Below are positions 33,674-43,154 of a DNA stretch of 64,000 nt, piece after piece. Location of the stretch: the NCBI RefSeq assembly GCF_014750685.1, contig NZ_JAAXGE010000002.1, forward strand, positions 992,001 to 1,056,000. The letters are read 5' to 3'. The translations under genes and the position numbers were made by a program. This stretch comes from Bacteroides sp. GM023 (lineage in GTDB: Bacteria; Bacteroidota; Bacteroidia; Bacteroidales; Bacteroidaceae). How positions within the stretch are numbered: position 1 is the stretch's first letter; the number at the start of each line of letters is the position of its first letter. A model generated the notes under the pieces. It was not told where the DNA came from and did no database searches. It saw only the letters and a program-made list of their open reading frames with translations.

Positions 33674-35761
33674 ATGAGAATAACACAAATTAGAGACGAC
33701 GGCAAAGTAAATACTCTGCGGACGTTAAAAATCGAACAGCTCGTAGAACAGATGAAAGTGGAAACTAAAGCGCAACTCGTCTCAGGAATGAGGGAGGTTC
33801 TGCCTTATATTCTTCCGGGTGATAAAAATGACTATGTACAGAAAGTGCCGAAGCTGCTTCCTGCAGCAGCCTTTGTCCGTAAGAACGGGATAATGACGAT
33901 GGATGAATACAACGGGATTGTGATGATCCAGGTGAATAACCTGTCTGGGCTTATGGAAGCGAGTGAGGTGAAAGAGCGTGTGAAGGAGCTACCACAGACT
34001 TACCTTGCCTTTACCGGTTCTTCCGGAAAGTCGGTGAAGATATGGGTGCGCTTCACTTATCCCGATGATCTTCTGCCGGAAGACCGCGAACAGGCGGAGT
34101 TTTTCCATGCGCATGCTTACCGGCTTGCCGTGAAGTTTTATCAACCTCAGCTTCCTTTCGATATCGAACTGAAAGAGCCTTCATTGGAACAGTATTGCCG
34201 TTTGACTTTCGATCCGGATTTGTATTTCAATCCCGAAGCGATGCCTATTTATCTGAAGCAGCCTATGGCTATGCCGGCAGAAACGACTTACCGCGAACAG
34301 GTGCAGACGGAAACTTCACCTTTGCAACGGCTTGCGCCGGGATATGAGAGCCATCATGCGCTTTCTGTGCTTTTTGAGGCTGCTTTTGCACGTGCATTGG
34401 ATGAGCAGGATGAGTATTTTCCGGGAAATGACATACATTCTTTGTTGGTTTGCCTGGCTGGACATTGTTTTCGTGCCGGTATTCCCGAAGAGGATACGGT
34501 ACGGTGGTCGCGTGCCCATTATCGCTTGCCGGAAGATGATTTCCAGATTCGCGAGACAGTGCAGAATGTGTATCGCACCTGCAAGGGATTTGCGGGTAAG
34601 AGCAGCTTGTTGCCGGAACAGTTGTTCGTGATGCAGATGGATGAGTTTATGAGACGGCGTTATGAGTTTCGTTTCAACCAGTTGACTTCGCAGGTGGAAT
34701 GCCGGCAGCGAAACAGTTTTGATTTCTATTTTCGTCCGGTAGACAAGCGGTTGATGTCGAGCATTACCATGAATGCGCAGTATGAAGGGATTAAACTTTG
34801 GGACAAGGATGTGGTGCGTTATCTGAATTCTGATCGTGTACCGGTTTATCAACCTGTTGAGGAATTTCTTTACGACCTTCCCCGTTGGAATGGCAAGGAT
34901 TATATCGGTGACCTGGCTAGGCGGGTTCCCTGTGACAATCCCCATTGGGAACAATTATTCCGCCGTTGGTTTCTTGGTATGATAGCGCATTGGCGTGGGC
35001 TGAGTAAAAATCATGCGAACAGCACTTCTCCTATATTGGTCGGTCCGCAGGCTTACAGGAAATCGACGTTTTGCCGCCTGATTCTTCCGCCATGTTTGCA
35101 GGCATATTATACGGATAGCATCGACTTTAGCCGGAAACGGGATGCGGAGTTGTACCTGAACCGTTTCTTGCTGATTAATATGGATGAGTTTGACCAGATT
35201 GGCATCAATCAGCAACCTTTTGTTAAACATATCCTGCAAAAGCCGGTCGTTAACACACGTCGTCCGAATGCTTCGGCAGTAGAGGAACTTCGTCGCTATG
35301 CTTCTTTCATCGGGACAAGTAACCATAAAGATTTGCTGACGGATACGTCCGGTAGCCGTCGGTATATCGGTGTTGAGGTTATGGGAGTGATTGATGTGGT
35401 CCGCCCCATTGACTATGAGCAGCTTTATGCGCAGGCAATGACGGCACTGTATCACAACGAACGATATTGGTTTGATGAAAAGGAAGAAGCTATCCTGACA
35501 GAAGCCAATCAGGAGTTTGAGCAGTCGCCGGCTATTGAACAATTGTTTCTTGTGTATTACCGGGTTGCGGAAGATGAAGAGGAAGGAGAATGGATGCTTG
35601 CTGCGGATATATTGCAACGGATACAAAAGGCGAGTAAAATGAAATTCTCTCCGGGACAGGTGAATTACTTCGGACGTATTCTGCAAAGATTGGGTGTGAA
35701 GTCGTATAGGAAGACGCATGGGGTTTATTATCATGTGGTGGCTGTTGAACAAAGGTTGTAG
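33674..35761 (+). CDS. BT4734/VirE-family primase-helicase-like protein
   Basis: A 695-residue protein of two parts. Residues 1-200 are the BT4734/BF3469 (VirE N-terminal) domain (AFVRKNGIMTMDEYNGIVMIQVNNL, FTGSSGKSVKIWVRF), distantly primase-like. From about residue 400 comes a VirE/VapE domain related to D5-type helicases: WNGKDYIGDLARRVP, then ILVGPQAYRKSTFCRLILP as a changed Walker A with Arg before Lys, then LLINMDEFDQI as Walker B, and FIGTSNHKDLLTDTSGSRRYIGVEV as sensor region. VapE-type proteins help replicate phage satellites. Here it faces an HU-like gene across iterons. It may be a tamed replication module; its present role is unknown. Confidence 0.8.
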   Translation: MRITQIRDDGKVNTLRTLKIEQLVEQMKVETKAQLVSGMREVLPYILPGDKNDYVQKVPKLLPAAAFVRKNGIMTMDEYNGIVMIQVNNLSGLMEASEVKERVKELPQTYLAFTGSSGKSVKIWVRFTYPDDLLPEDREQAEFFHAHAYRLAVKFYQPQLPFDIELKEPSLEQYCRLTFDPDLYFNPEAMPIYLKQPMAMPAETTYREQVQTETSPLQRLAPGYESHHALSVLFEAAFARALDEQDEYFPGNDIHSLLVCLAGHCFRAGIPEEDTVRWSRAHYRLPEDDFQIRETVQNVYRTCKGFAGKSSLLPEQLFVMQMDEFMRRRYEFRFNQLTSQVECRQRNSFDFYFRPVDKRLMSSITMNAQYEGIKLWDKDVVRYLNSDRVPVYQPVEEFLYDLPRWNGKDYIGDLARRVPCDNPHWEQLFRRWFLGMIAHWRGLSKNHANSTSPILVGPQAYRKSTFCRLILPPCLQAYYTDSIDFSRKRDAELYLNRFLLINMDEFDQIGINQQPFVKHILQKPVVNTRRPNASAVEELRRYASFIGTSNHKDLLTDTSGSRRYIGVEVMGVIDVVRPIDYEQLYAQAMTALYHNERYWFDEKEEAILTEANQEFEQSPAIEQLFLVYYRVAEDEEEGEWMLAADILQRIQKASKMKFSPGQVNYFGRILQRLGVKSYRKTHGVYYHVVAVEQRL

Positions 35762-35814
35762 GCGGATAAGAGGAAATAATAAGTAGGAAATCTATTTTAT
35801 TACTTTATAATAAT

Positions 35815-35822
35815 TATCTTTG
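35815..35822 (+). promoter_or_regulatory. -7 element for AAA ATPase gene
   Basis: TATCTTTG, only 19 nt before the ATG at 35842, so the mRNA leader is very short. Confidence 0.55.
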
Positions 35823-35841
35823 CGTAATAAAACCAAGAGGT

Positions 35842-36975
35842 ATGAAGACTATAATTAGAAATCCCTTTATAACAAGCGGATATGTATCTGCTGATTATTT
35901 TTGTGATCGTCGTCGGGAGAGTGAACAGTTGATGCGTGAAGTGATGAATGGGAATAATTTAGCTCTTGTTTCTACACGGCGTATGGGGAAGACTGGATTG
36001 ATTCGGCACTGTTTCCTGTTTCCTGAAATTCAAAAAAACTATTATACTTTTTTTATCGATATATACGATAGCCGCTCGTTGCGTGACTTGGTATTTGCAC
36101 TCAGTAAAGAAATACTAGAGGTGCTTAAACCTGCCGGAAAGAAGGCGCTGCAGAATTTTTGGGAATGTGTGAAGTCTTTACAGGCTAGTATTTCTTTTGA
36201 TGTGAATGGCGTTCCTTCCCTAAACTTAGGTTTGGGGGATATACAGACGCCTGCTAATACGCTTGACGAAATTTTTAGATATTTAGGGCAGGCAGATAAA
36301 CCTTGTTTGGTTGCAATTGATGAGTTTCAGCAGATTACCGGATATGCGGAGAAAAATGTGGAAGCTACATTACGCACTTATGTGCAACATTGTAATAATG
36401 CCCGTTTTATTTTTGCCGGTAGCCAGCGGCATATAATGGGAAATATGTTCCTGACAGCTTCCAGACCTTTCTATCAAAGTGTATCAATGATGCATTTGGG
36501 TAGTATTCCTTTGGAAGAATATACAGCTTTTGCCTGTACGCATTTTGAACGAGGCGGCAAGACAATAGAAAAAGAAACGGTTGCTGCGATTTATGAACAG
36601 TTTGAAGGGATTACGTGGTATATACAAAAGGTTTTGAATGTACTTTATGATATGACTCCGGAGCGAGGGGTGTGTAAAGTCGGAATGGTGACGGATGCAA
36701 TTCGGCAGATTGTCGATTCTTTTAGATATACTTATTCGGAAATCCTTTTCCGCTTGCCTGAGAAACAGAAAGAACTGTTAATTGCCATTACGAAAGAAGG
36801 GCAGGCCAAAGCCATTACTTCGGGGGCTTTTATTAAAAAATACAAGTTGGCTTCTGCCAGCTCGGTACAAGCAGCATTGAAAGGATTGTTAGAAAAAGAC
36901 TTTGTGACTCAGGAAATGGGTACTTATCAAATTTATGATCGCTTTTTGGGTATTTGGCTGAAAGAAAGTTATTGA
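35842..36975 (+). CDS. Archaeal-type AAA ATPase (PF01637-like)
   Basis: A 377-residue protein. FCDRRRESEQLMREVMNGNNLALVS is the family's start, STRRMGKTGLIRHC the Walker A, KPCLVAIDEFQQI the Walker B and FIFAGSQRHIM the sensor 1 region. After residue 290 there is a winged-helix part (LLIAITKEGQAKAITSGAFIKKYKL, then AALKGLLEKDFVT). Such ATPases are frequent in Bacteroides and archaea. They resemble STAND switches and often occur near mobile or defence genes, but their function is mostly unproved. It has its own promoter and stands between the VirE-like gene and an ABC exporter. Confidence 0.8.
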   Translation: MKTIIRNPFITSGYVSADYFCDRRRESEQLMREVMNGNNLALVSTRRMGKTGLIRHCFLFPEIQKNYYTFFIDIYDSRSLRDLVFALSKEILEVLKPAGKKALQNFWECVKSLQASISFDVNGVPSLNLGLGDIQTPANTLDEIFRYLGQADKPCLVAIDEFQQITGYAEKNVEATLRTYVQHCNNARFIFAGSQRHIMGNMFLTASRPFYQSVSMMHLGSIPLEEYTAFACTHFERGGKTIEKETVAAIYEQFEGITWYIQKVLNVLYDMTPERGVCKVGMVTDAIRQIVDSFRYTYSEILFRLPEKQKELLIAITKEGQAKAITSGAFIKKYKLASASSVQAALKGLLEKDFVTQEMGTYQIYDRFLGIWLKESY

Positions 36976-37093
36976 GTGAGATAGAAGCCTCTTGAGTTTT
37001 ATAAAAGGTGTACTTGTTATTTTCTTGGAGGTGCTTTCCGATAAATCGCGTTAATAATTAGGTGAAACCGCTGTCAGTTAATTAGTTTTATTG

Positions 37094-37101
37094 TATCTTT
37101 G
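37094..37101 (+). promoter_or_regulatory. -7 element for ABC exporter operon
   Basis: TATCTTTG, 27 nt before the ATG at 37129. The following four genes are closely spaced or overlapping, so it probably drives 37129-41139 and perhaps the LtaS-like gene. Confidence 0.55.
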
Positions 37102-37128
37102 CGGTCTTAACTTTTTTAATGGTAAATA

Positions 37129-38964
37129 ATGAAGGAATTTCTACAACTGATGCGACGCTTTGTGTCGCCTTATAAGAAGTATATCGGCTGGGCTGTTTTG
37201 CTGAATATTTTGTCTGCTGTATTCAATGTCTTTTCTTTTACTTTTCTGATTCCTATTTTGAGTATCCTGTTTAAAACAGAAGGAGCGGATAAGGTATATC
37301 ATTTTATGGAATGGGGTAGCGGCGATTTGGCAGATGTTGCTAAGAATAACTTCTACTATTATATATCTCAGATGATAGTGGATAATGGTCCTACTATGGC
37401 TCTTATTTTCCTGGGACTGTTCCTGATGGTAATGACATTGTTCAAGACTGGTTGTTACTTCGCTTCTTCAGCTGTAATGATTCCATTACGTACAGGAGTT
37501 GTACGTGATATTCGTATCATGGTGTATGCCAAGGTGATGCGTCTGCCGATGTCTTTCTTTTCAGAAGAGAGAAAAGGAGATATTATTGCTCGTATGAGTG
37601 GTGACGTGGGGGAAGTGGAAAATTCCATCACCAGTTCATTGGATATGTTGATGAAAAGCCCGATTCTGATTGTTATATATTTCGTGACATTGGTTACGGT
37701 CAGCTGGCAGTTGACACTCTTTACTATCGTTGTATTACCGGGAATGGGCTGGCTGATGGGAGTAGTCGGAAGAAAACTGAAACGCCAGTCATTGGAAGCA
37801 CAGGCAAAGTGGAGTGATACAATGTCACAATTGGAGGAGACTCTTGGAGGCTTGCGCATTATCAAAGCTTTTATTGCGGAAGATAAGATGATTAACCGAT
37901 TCACCAAATGCAGTAACGAGCTTCGTGATGCAACGAATAAAGTTGCTATACGTCAGGCTATGGCACATCCGATGAGCGAGTTTTTAGGAACGATTCTGAT
38001 TGTAGCTGTATTGTGGTTTGGAGGTACGTTGATTTTGGGGCAGAACGCTACGATTGATGCTCCGACATTCATCTTCTATATGGTGATTTTGTATAGCGTA
38101 ATCAATCCTTTGAAGGATTTTGCGAAAGCAGGATATAACATCCCCAAGGGTTTGGCTTCTATGGAACGTGTGGACAAGCTTATAAAAGCAGAGAATAAGA
38201 TTAAGGAGATTGCGAATCCGAAACCGCTGAAAGGGTTGAATGACAAGATTGAATTTAAAGATATCTCTTTCAGCTATGATGGCAAGAGAGAAGTACTGAT
38301 GCATGTAGACTTGACTGTAAAGAAAGGACAGACTATTGCGTTGGTTGGACAATCGGGTTCCGGTAAATCTACTTTGGTAGATTTACTGCCACGCTACCAT
38401 GATGTGCAGGAAGGAGATATAACAATTGATGGAACGAGTATCCGTGATGTGCGCATCGCAGATTTACGTACTCTGATTGGTAATGTAAATCAGGAAGCTA
38501 TCCTGTTTAATGATACCTTCTTCAATAACATTGCTTTCGGTGTGGACAATGCAACGATGGAGCAAGTGGTAGAAGCTGCGAAGATTGCTAATGCACACGA
38601 GTTTATCATGGAAAAACCGGAAGGATACAACACTAATATCGGTGACCGTGGTGGTAAGTTGTCCGGTGGTCAGCGCCAGCGTATCAGTATCGCCCGTGCT
38701 ATCCTGAAGAATCCGCCGATTCTTATTCTCGATGAGGCCACTTCTGCTTTGGATACCGAGTCAGAACGTCTGGTGCAGGAAGCATTGGAACGTTTGATGA
38801 AGACACGTACGACGATTGCTATTGCCCACCGCCTTTCTACGATTAAGAATGCGGATGAAATCTGCGTGTTGTATGAAGGAGAAATTGTAGAGCGTGGCAA
38901 GCATGAAGAGCTGATCGAACTGAACGGTTACTATAAACGTTTGCATGATATGCAACAATTGTAA
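37129..38964 (+). CDS. ABC exporter, fused permease and ATPase (MsbA-like)
   Basis: A 611-residue half-transporter. Residues 1-340 contain six membrane helices (for example YIGWAVLLNILSAVFNVFSF). The ATPase has Walker A GQSGSGKSTL, signature LSGGQRQRISIARA, Walker B ILILDEATSALD and the H-loop AIAHRLSTI. Sequence type and length fit MsbA and other lipid-glycan exporters that work as homodimers in the inner membrane. The next genes encode deacetylase, lipid-carrier glycosyltransferase and GtrA proteins, so a glycolipid substrate is plausible. A general lipid A flippase role is the other option. Confidence 0.85.
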   Translation: MKEFLQLMRRFVSPYKKYIGWAVLLNILSAVFNVFSFTFLIPILSILFKTEGADKVYHFMEWGSGDLADVAKNNFYYYISQMIVDNGPTMALIFLGLFLMVMTLFKTGCYFASSAVMIPLRTGVVRDIRIMVYAKVMRLPMSFFSEERKGDIIARMSGDVGEVENSITSSLDMLMKSPILIVIYFVTLVTVSWQLTLFTIVVLPGMGWLMGVVGRKLKRQSLEAQAKWSDTMSQLEETLGGLRIIKAFIAEDKMINRFTKCSNELRDATNKVAIRQAMAHPMSEFLGTILIVAVLWFGGTLILGQNATIDAPTFIFYMVILYSVINPLKDFAKAGYNIPKGLASMERVDKLIKAENKIKEIANPKPLKGLNDKIEFKDISFSYDGKREVLMHVDLTVKKGQTIALVGQSGSGKSTLVDLLPRYHDVQEGDITIDGTSIRDVRIADLRTLIGNVNQEAILFNDTFFNNIAFGVDNATMEQVVEAAKIANAHEFIMEKPEGYNTNIGDRGGKLSGGQRQRISIARAILKNPPILILDEATSALDTESERLVQEALERLMKTRTTIAIAHRLSTIKNADEICVLYEGEIVERGKHEELIELNGYYKRLHDMQQL

Positions 38965-38979
38965 TTTTTCGATATTGCA

Positions 38980-39783
38980 ATGATATTATTAAGTTTTGAT
39001 ACAGAGGAATTTGATGTCCCCCGTGAACATGGGGTAGATATCCCGTTGGACGAAGCAATGAAAGTATCTGTTTATGGTACAAATAAAATATTGGACTGTC
39101 TGAAAAATAACGGGGTGAGAGCCACTTTCTTTTGTACAAGCAATTTTGCTGAAAATGCGCCGGAAGTCATGCGGCGCATTATGGATGAAGGACATGAAGT
39201 TGCCGCGCATGGGTGCGACCATTGGCAGCCCCAGGCTTCTGACGTCAGCCGTTCCAAAGAAATTCTCGAGCGCCTGACGGGCAGAACGATAAAGGGCTAT
39301 CGTCAGCCGCGAATGTTTCCTGTATCGGATGCGGAGATTGAACGGATGGGATATGTATATAATACTTCATTGAATCCGGCATTCATCCCCGGCAGATATA
39401 TGCATCTGTCCGAACCGCGTACTTGCTTTATGACGGGGAAAGTACTTCAAATTCCCGCTTCTGTAACTCCATGGATTCGATTCCCGCTGTTTTGGCTGTC
39501 TTGCCACAATCTGCCGATGTGGCTGTACCAGCGTTTGGTAAACCGGGTGCTGAAACATGACGGATACTTCGTTACTTACTTTCATCCATGGGAATTTTAC
39601 CCATTGAATGAACATCCCGAATATAAGATGCCTTTTATAATCCGCAATCATTCCGGCCGAGGAATGGAGGAACGCCTGGATATGCTTATCCGGGAACTGA
39701 AAGAAAAAGGGTATCCCTTTATTACTTACTCGGAATTTGCAGAGATTAAACTGGCTGAACTGAATAAACCGGACGAAAAATGA
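38980..39783 (+). CDS. Polysaccharide deacetylase family protein
   Basis: A 267-residue NodB-fold protein without a signal peptide. ILLSFDTEEFDVPREHG has the catalytic Asp-containing motif 1, EVAAHGCDHWQP gives the metal-binding His-x3-His motif, and GYRQPRMFPVS matches motif 3. TYFHPWEFYP near residue 202 is motif 4. The form is the DUF3473/EPS-associated deacetylase type. It lies 15 nt after the ABC gene and overlaps an ArnC-like GT2 by 4 nt. By analogy with ArnD, which removes formyl from a carrier-linked sugar, it may deacylate the sugar handled by its neighbours. Confidence 0.8.
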   Translation: MILLSFDTEEFDVPREHGVDIPLDEAMKVSVYGTNKILDCLKNNGVRATFFCTSNFAENAPEVMRRIMDEGHEVAAHGCDHWQPQASDVSRSKEILERLTGRTIKGYRQPRMFPVSDAEIERMGYVYNTSLNPAFIPGRYMHLSEPRTCFMTGKVLQIPASVTPWIRFPLFWLSCHNLPMWLYQRLVNRVLKHDGYFVTYFHPWEFYPLNEHPEYKMPFIIRNHSGRGMEERLDMLIRELKEKGYPFITYSEFAEIKLAELNKPDEK

Positions 39784-40736
39784 TTAAATTGGCTATTGTG
39801 TCTCCCTGTTACAATGAGGAGGAAGTGTTGGAAGAATCAGCCGGTCTCTTGACTGCCTTGTTTGACGAGCTGGTTGCGAAGGAGAAAATCAGTGCCGATA
39901 GTTTTGTGCTTTTTGTGAATGATGGCAGTAAGGACCGTACCTGGAGCATCATTAAACAGTTGCATAAGACAAATGCGTATATCAAAGGTATGAATTTGGC
40001 ACGAAATGTGGGACATCAGAATGCAATCATGGCAGGTATGATGACCGCTAAAGACTGGAGTGATGCCGTTATTACCATTGATGCCGATTTGCAGGATGAC
40101 CTGAATGCGATTGAGGAAATGATTGATGCCTATACTGAAGGATATGATGTGGTATATGGAGTGAAGGTATCCCGCCAGGCAGACCCGATGTTGAAACGCC
40201 TTTCGGCAACCGCTTTTTATAAGTTACAGCGACAGATGGGCGTGGAAACTATCTATAATCACGCCGATTTCCGTTTCCTGAGCCGGAGAGTCTTGCAACA
40301 GCTATCACATTATCAAGAACGAAATATCTATTTGCGTGGTATTATTCCCTTGTTGGGCTTCCCTTCAACGACGGTAGATGATGTGATTCGGGAGCGGACT
40401 GCCGGAACTTCCAAATATACACTGAAGAAAATGCTCGGACTGGCTTTGGACGGCATAACCTCTTTTTCGGTGAAACCTATTTACGGCATTGTTTATTTAG
40501 GAATTGTATTCGTCTTTATCAGTATTCTGATAGGATTCTATGTTCTTTATGCGTTGATTTCGGGAACGGCGGAACATGGTTGGGCTTCTTTGATGCTGTC
40601 CATTTGGTTTGTCGGCGGGGTAGTTCTGGTATCCATAGGGGCAGTCGGGGTGTATATCGGTAAGATTTATCGGGAGGTGAAACGTCGCCCGCTCTATAAC
40701 GTGGAAGAAGTGTTGTACGATGATAAGAATAAGTAA
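39780..40736 (+). CDS. Polyprenyl-phosphate glycosyltransferase (DPM1/GtrB-like GT2)
   Basis: A 318-residue GT2 with two membrane helices at about 239-262 and 272-297. LAIVSPCYNEEEVLEES, FVNDGSKDRTW and ITIDADLQDDLNAIEEM are the expected motifs, and ERTAGTSKYTLKKMLGLALDGI is the linker seen in GtrB/ArnC proteins. It puts a sugar on undecaprenyl phosphate. It overlaps GtrA, its usual partner, by 17 nt, and the deacetylase by 4 nt. Confidence 0.85.
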   Translation: MIKLAIVSPCYNEEEVLEESAGLLTALFDELVAKEKISADSFVLFVNDGSKDRTWSIIKQLHKTNAYIKGMNLARNVGHQNAIMAGMMTAKDWSDAVITIDADLQDDLNAIEEMIDAYTEGYDVVYGVKVSRQADPMLKRLSATAFYKLQRQMGVETIYNHADFRFLSRRVLQQLSHYQERNIYLRGIIPLLGFPSTTVDDVIRERTAGTSKYTLKKMLGLALDGITSFSVKPIYGIVYLGIVFVFISILIGFYVLYALISGTAEHGWASLMLSIWFVGGVVLVSIGAVGVYIGKIYREVKRRPLYNVEEVLYDDKNK

Positions 40737-41139
40737 GGCTATACTGGACAAGCACCCGGAATGGCGGGATAAATTTTGGCAGTTTGCTCGTTTTGGAGTG
40801 GTCGGTACAGTGTCATCGGCTATTCATTATGGCGTGTATTGCCTGGTTTTGCTGGTTGCCAATGCCAATATTTCTTTTACGGCAGGTTATGCGGTCGGAT
40901 TTATCTGCAACTATTTTCTGACAACTTTCTTTACGTTCCGTTCAAAACCTTCCTCTCATAATGCTATTGGTTTTGGCTTTAGTCACCTTATTAATTATTT
41001 GCTTGAGATTGGTCTGCTGAATCTTTTCCTTTGGATGGGGGCAGGTGAGCTTCTGGCACCGATACTGGTTATGATTATAGTCGTACCTATTAATTTCCTG
41101 ATTCTTCATTTCGTTTATATTTATAAAGGAAAAAAATAA
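40720..41139 (+). CDS. GtrA-family membrane protein
   Basis: A 139-residue protein with four membrane helices. FWQFARFGVVGTVSSAIHYGVYC is the typical GtrA opening and GFICNYFLTTFFTFRS ends the first half. GtrA proteins are thought to flip undecaprenyl-phosphate sugars made by GtrB. The 17-nt overlap with the GT2 gene supports such a pair. The third component, a GT39/GT83-type transferase, may be the ArnT-like gene on the opposite strand at 43141-44910. Confidence 0.85.
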   Translation: MIRISKAILDKHPEWRDKFWQFARFGVVGTVSSAIHYGVYCLVLLVANANISFTAGYAVGFICNYFLTTFFTFRSKPSSHNAIGFGFSHLINYLLEIGLLNLFLWMGAGELLAPILVMIIVVPINFLILHFVYIYKGKK

Positions 41140-41177
41140 TCTTCATTTCGTTTAATTCATAAAAAGAAAAGGCTATT

Positions 41178-43154
41178 ATGAAACGTTTTCTGAATCTTAT
41201 ACTATATACACTGGCTGTGCATATTTCCGCTCTGATTATTACAGGGTTGTTTCGACTGGTGCTTTTTATCTCATCCTATCATCAGTTGACTCCCGAAGCA
41301 ATGTCGGATAAGGTGCTGGCCATGCTAGCCTTCATACATGGTATTTGGTTCGATAACGTAATAGGCTGCTATATACTTCTACTGCCTTTGACGGTAGCGG
41401 TGGTATGCGGAGTCTGCAATTACTACGGGAAAGCATTGTTCCGTTTCTTCACAATCTTTTTCAGTACCTTTTATGGAGTGGTTTATCTGATTAGTGCATC
41501 GGATATGCCTTATTTTGATTATTTCTTTAAGCATATTAATTCGTCTATATTCGAATGGTTTGGTTATGCAGGAACCACTGCGGGGATGATATTGGGAGAA
41601 AGTGCCTATTATCTATCTATTGGGTTGTACTTTCTTTTTATGGTGATTTTCGTTTTCTGGATTGTTTTTCTGGCACGCTATTTCCGTAAACGTTGTGCGG
41701 GCTTTACTATATTCCCTTTATGGAAGAGAGGAGTTGCGTTTGTATTCGGTGCATGCCTTATCGGCCTTTGTATTTTTGGCATCCGGGGACGTACGGGATA
41801 CAATCCGATTAAAGTGAGTGCGGCGTATTTCTGTCAGGACGCTTTCCTGAACCAACTGGGCGTAAGCCCGACGTTTAATCTGCTGACGAGTGTAATGGAT
41901 GACATGCGGCCTGAGAATAAATATCTGCATCTGATGGATGAACAAGAAGCCATAAGCAAGGCGCAGGCTTTCCTGAATCGCCCGGGAGAAGCTGAAATTT
42001 CGCCATTGGCTGTGCACAGGTACGCTTCAAAAACGGATAGTATGCAGCATCGCCGTCCTAACGTCGTATTGATTATGATGGAATCCATGTCTTGTGGATT
42101 TATGAAGCATTTCGGGCAGTCGGAGTCTTTGACTCCTTTCCTGGATAGTCTGTATACCCGTTCTCTTAGTTTCCGCAATTTTTATTCTGCCGGTATCCAT
42201 ACCAATCACGGCCTGTATGCTACTTTGTATTCTTTCCCCGCCATGATGAAACGGAACTTGATGAAAGGCTCGGTGATTCCCCGTTACTCCGGTCTGCCTA
42301 CCGTACTGAAGGAAAACGGTTATCACAACCTTTTCTTCATGACGCATGAAGGACAATATGATAATATGAATGCCTTTTTCCGGACTAATGGATTCGATGA
42401 AGTATTCTCACAGGAAGATTATCCGGCTGATAAAGTGGTGAATAGCTTTGGGGTACAGGACGATTTTCTGTATGATTACGCCATTCCGGTGCTGAACCAG
42501 CGGGCGGCTACCGGACAACCTTTCTTTGCTACTCTGCTATCTATCAGTAACCATCCGCCGTATGTGATACCGCCTTATTTCCATCCGAAAACGAGTGAAC
42601 CGGAAACACAGATTGTAGAGTATGCGGATTGGGCTTTGCGCAAGTTCTTTACCGAAGCACGCAAGCAGCCCTGGTTTGACAATACTATCTTTGTGCTGGA
42701 AGGGGATCATGGCAAACTTGTGGGAGATGCCGAGTGTGAACTTCCACAATCTTATAATCATATTCCATTGATGATTTATTCCAGTCAGATTACTCCTGAA
42801 GAGAAAAACTCTTTTGGCGGACAGGTGGATATTCAGCCTACTGTGCTGGGGATGTTGAACATTGATTATTTGCAGAATAACTTCGGGGTTGACTTGCTGC
42901 GTGAGGAACGTCCCTGTATGTTTTATACAGCCGACAATATGATAGTGGGACGCAATGATTCTTTGTTGTATCTTTATAATTATGAGACGCAGCAGGAGTT
43001 TACGTACCGGATAGACAATGGCAAACTGGTAACTGTTCCGATGGATGATAGTTTCTTACCTTTGAGAGAATATAGTTTTTCCATGCTCCAGTCGGCGGAA
43101 TACCTGGTGAAGCATGGAAAAACGATAGATTCTGTGCCCGTTATTCAGCAGTAG
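41178..43154 (+). CDS. LtaS-like membrane phosphotransferase/sulfatase-fold protein
   Basis: A 658-residue protein with five N-terminal membrane helices (to about residue 210) and an extracytoplasmic alkaline-phosphatase-fold domain. PNVVLIMMESMSCGFM has the metal-binding Glu, SAGIHTNHGLYATLYSFPAMM the catalytic Thr with its neighbouring residues, and FVLEGDHGKLVGD the Asp-His metal pair. Lipoteichoic acid synthase and phosphoglycerol or phosphoethanolamine transferases share this layout. A role in adding a phospho-group to an envelope glycan or lipid is likely; the donor is unknown. Its 3' end overlaps the convergent ArnT-like gene by 14 nt. Confidence 0.8.
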   Translation: MKRFLNLILYTLAVHISALIITGLFRLVLFISSYHQLTPEAMSDKVLAMLAFIHGIWFDNVIGCYILLLPLTVAVVCGVCNYYGKALFRFFTIFFSTFYGVVYLISASDMPYFDYFFKHINSSIFEWFGYAGTTAGMILGESAYYLSIGLYFLFMVIFVFWIVFLARYFRKRCAGFTIFPLWKRGVAFVFGACLIGLCIFGIRGRTGYNPIKVSAAYFCQDAFLNQLGVSPTFNLLTSVMDDMRPENKYLHLMDEQEAISKAQAFLNRPGEAEISPLAVHRYASKTDSMQHRRPNVVLIMMESMSCGFMKHFGQSESLTPFLDSLYTRSLSFRNFYSAGIHTNHGLYATLYSFPAMMKRNLMKGSVIPRYSGLPTVLKENGYHNLFFMTHEGQYDNMNAFFRTNGFDEVFSQEDYPADKVVNSFGVQDDFLYDYAIPVLNQRAATGQPFFATLLSISNHPPYVIPPYFHPKTSEPETQIVEYADWALRKFFTEARKQPWFDNTIFVLEGDHGKLVGDAECELPQSYNHIPLMIYSSQITPEEKNSFGGQVDIQPTVLGMLNIDYLQNNFGVDLLREERPCMFYTADNMIVGRNDSLLYLYNYETQQEFTYRIDNGKLVTVPMDDSFLPLREYSFSMLQSAEYLVKHGKTIDSVPVIQQ

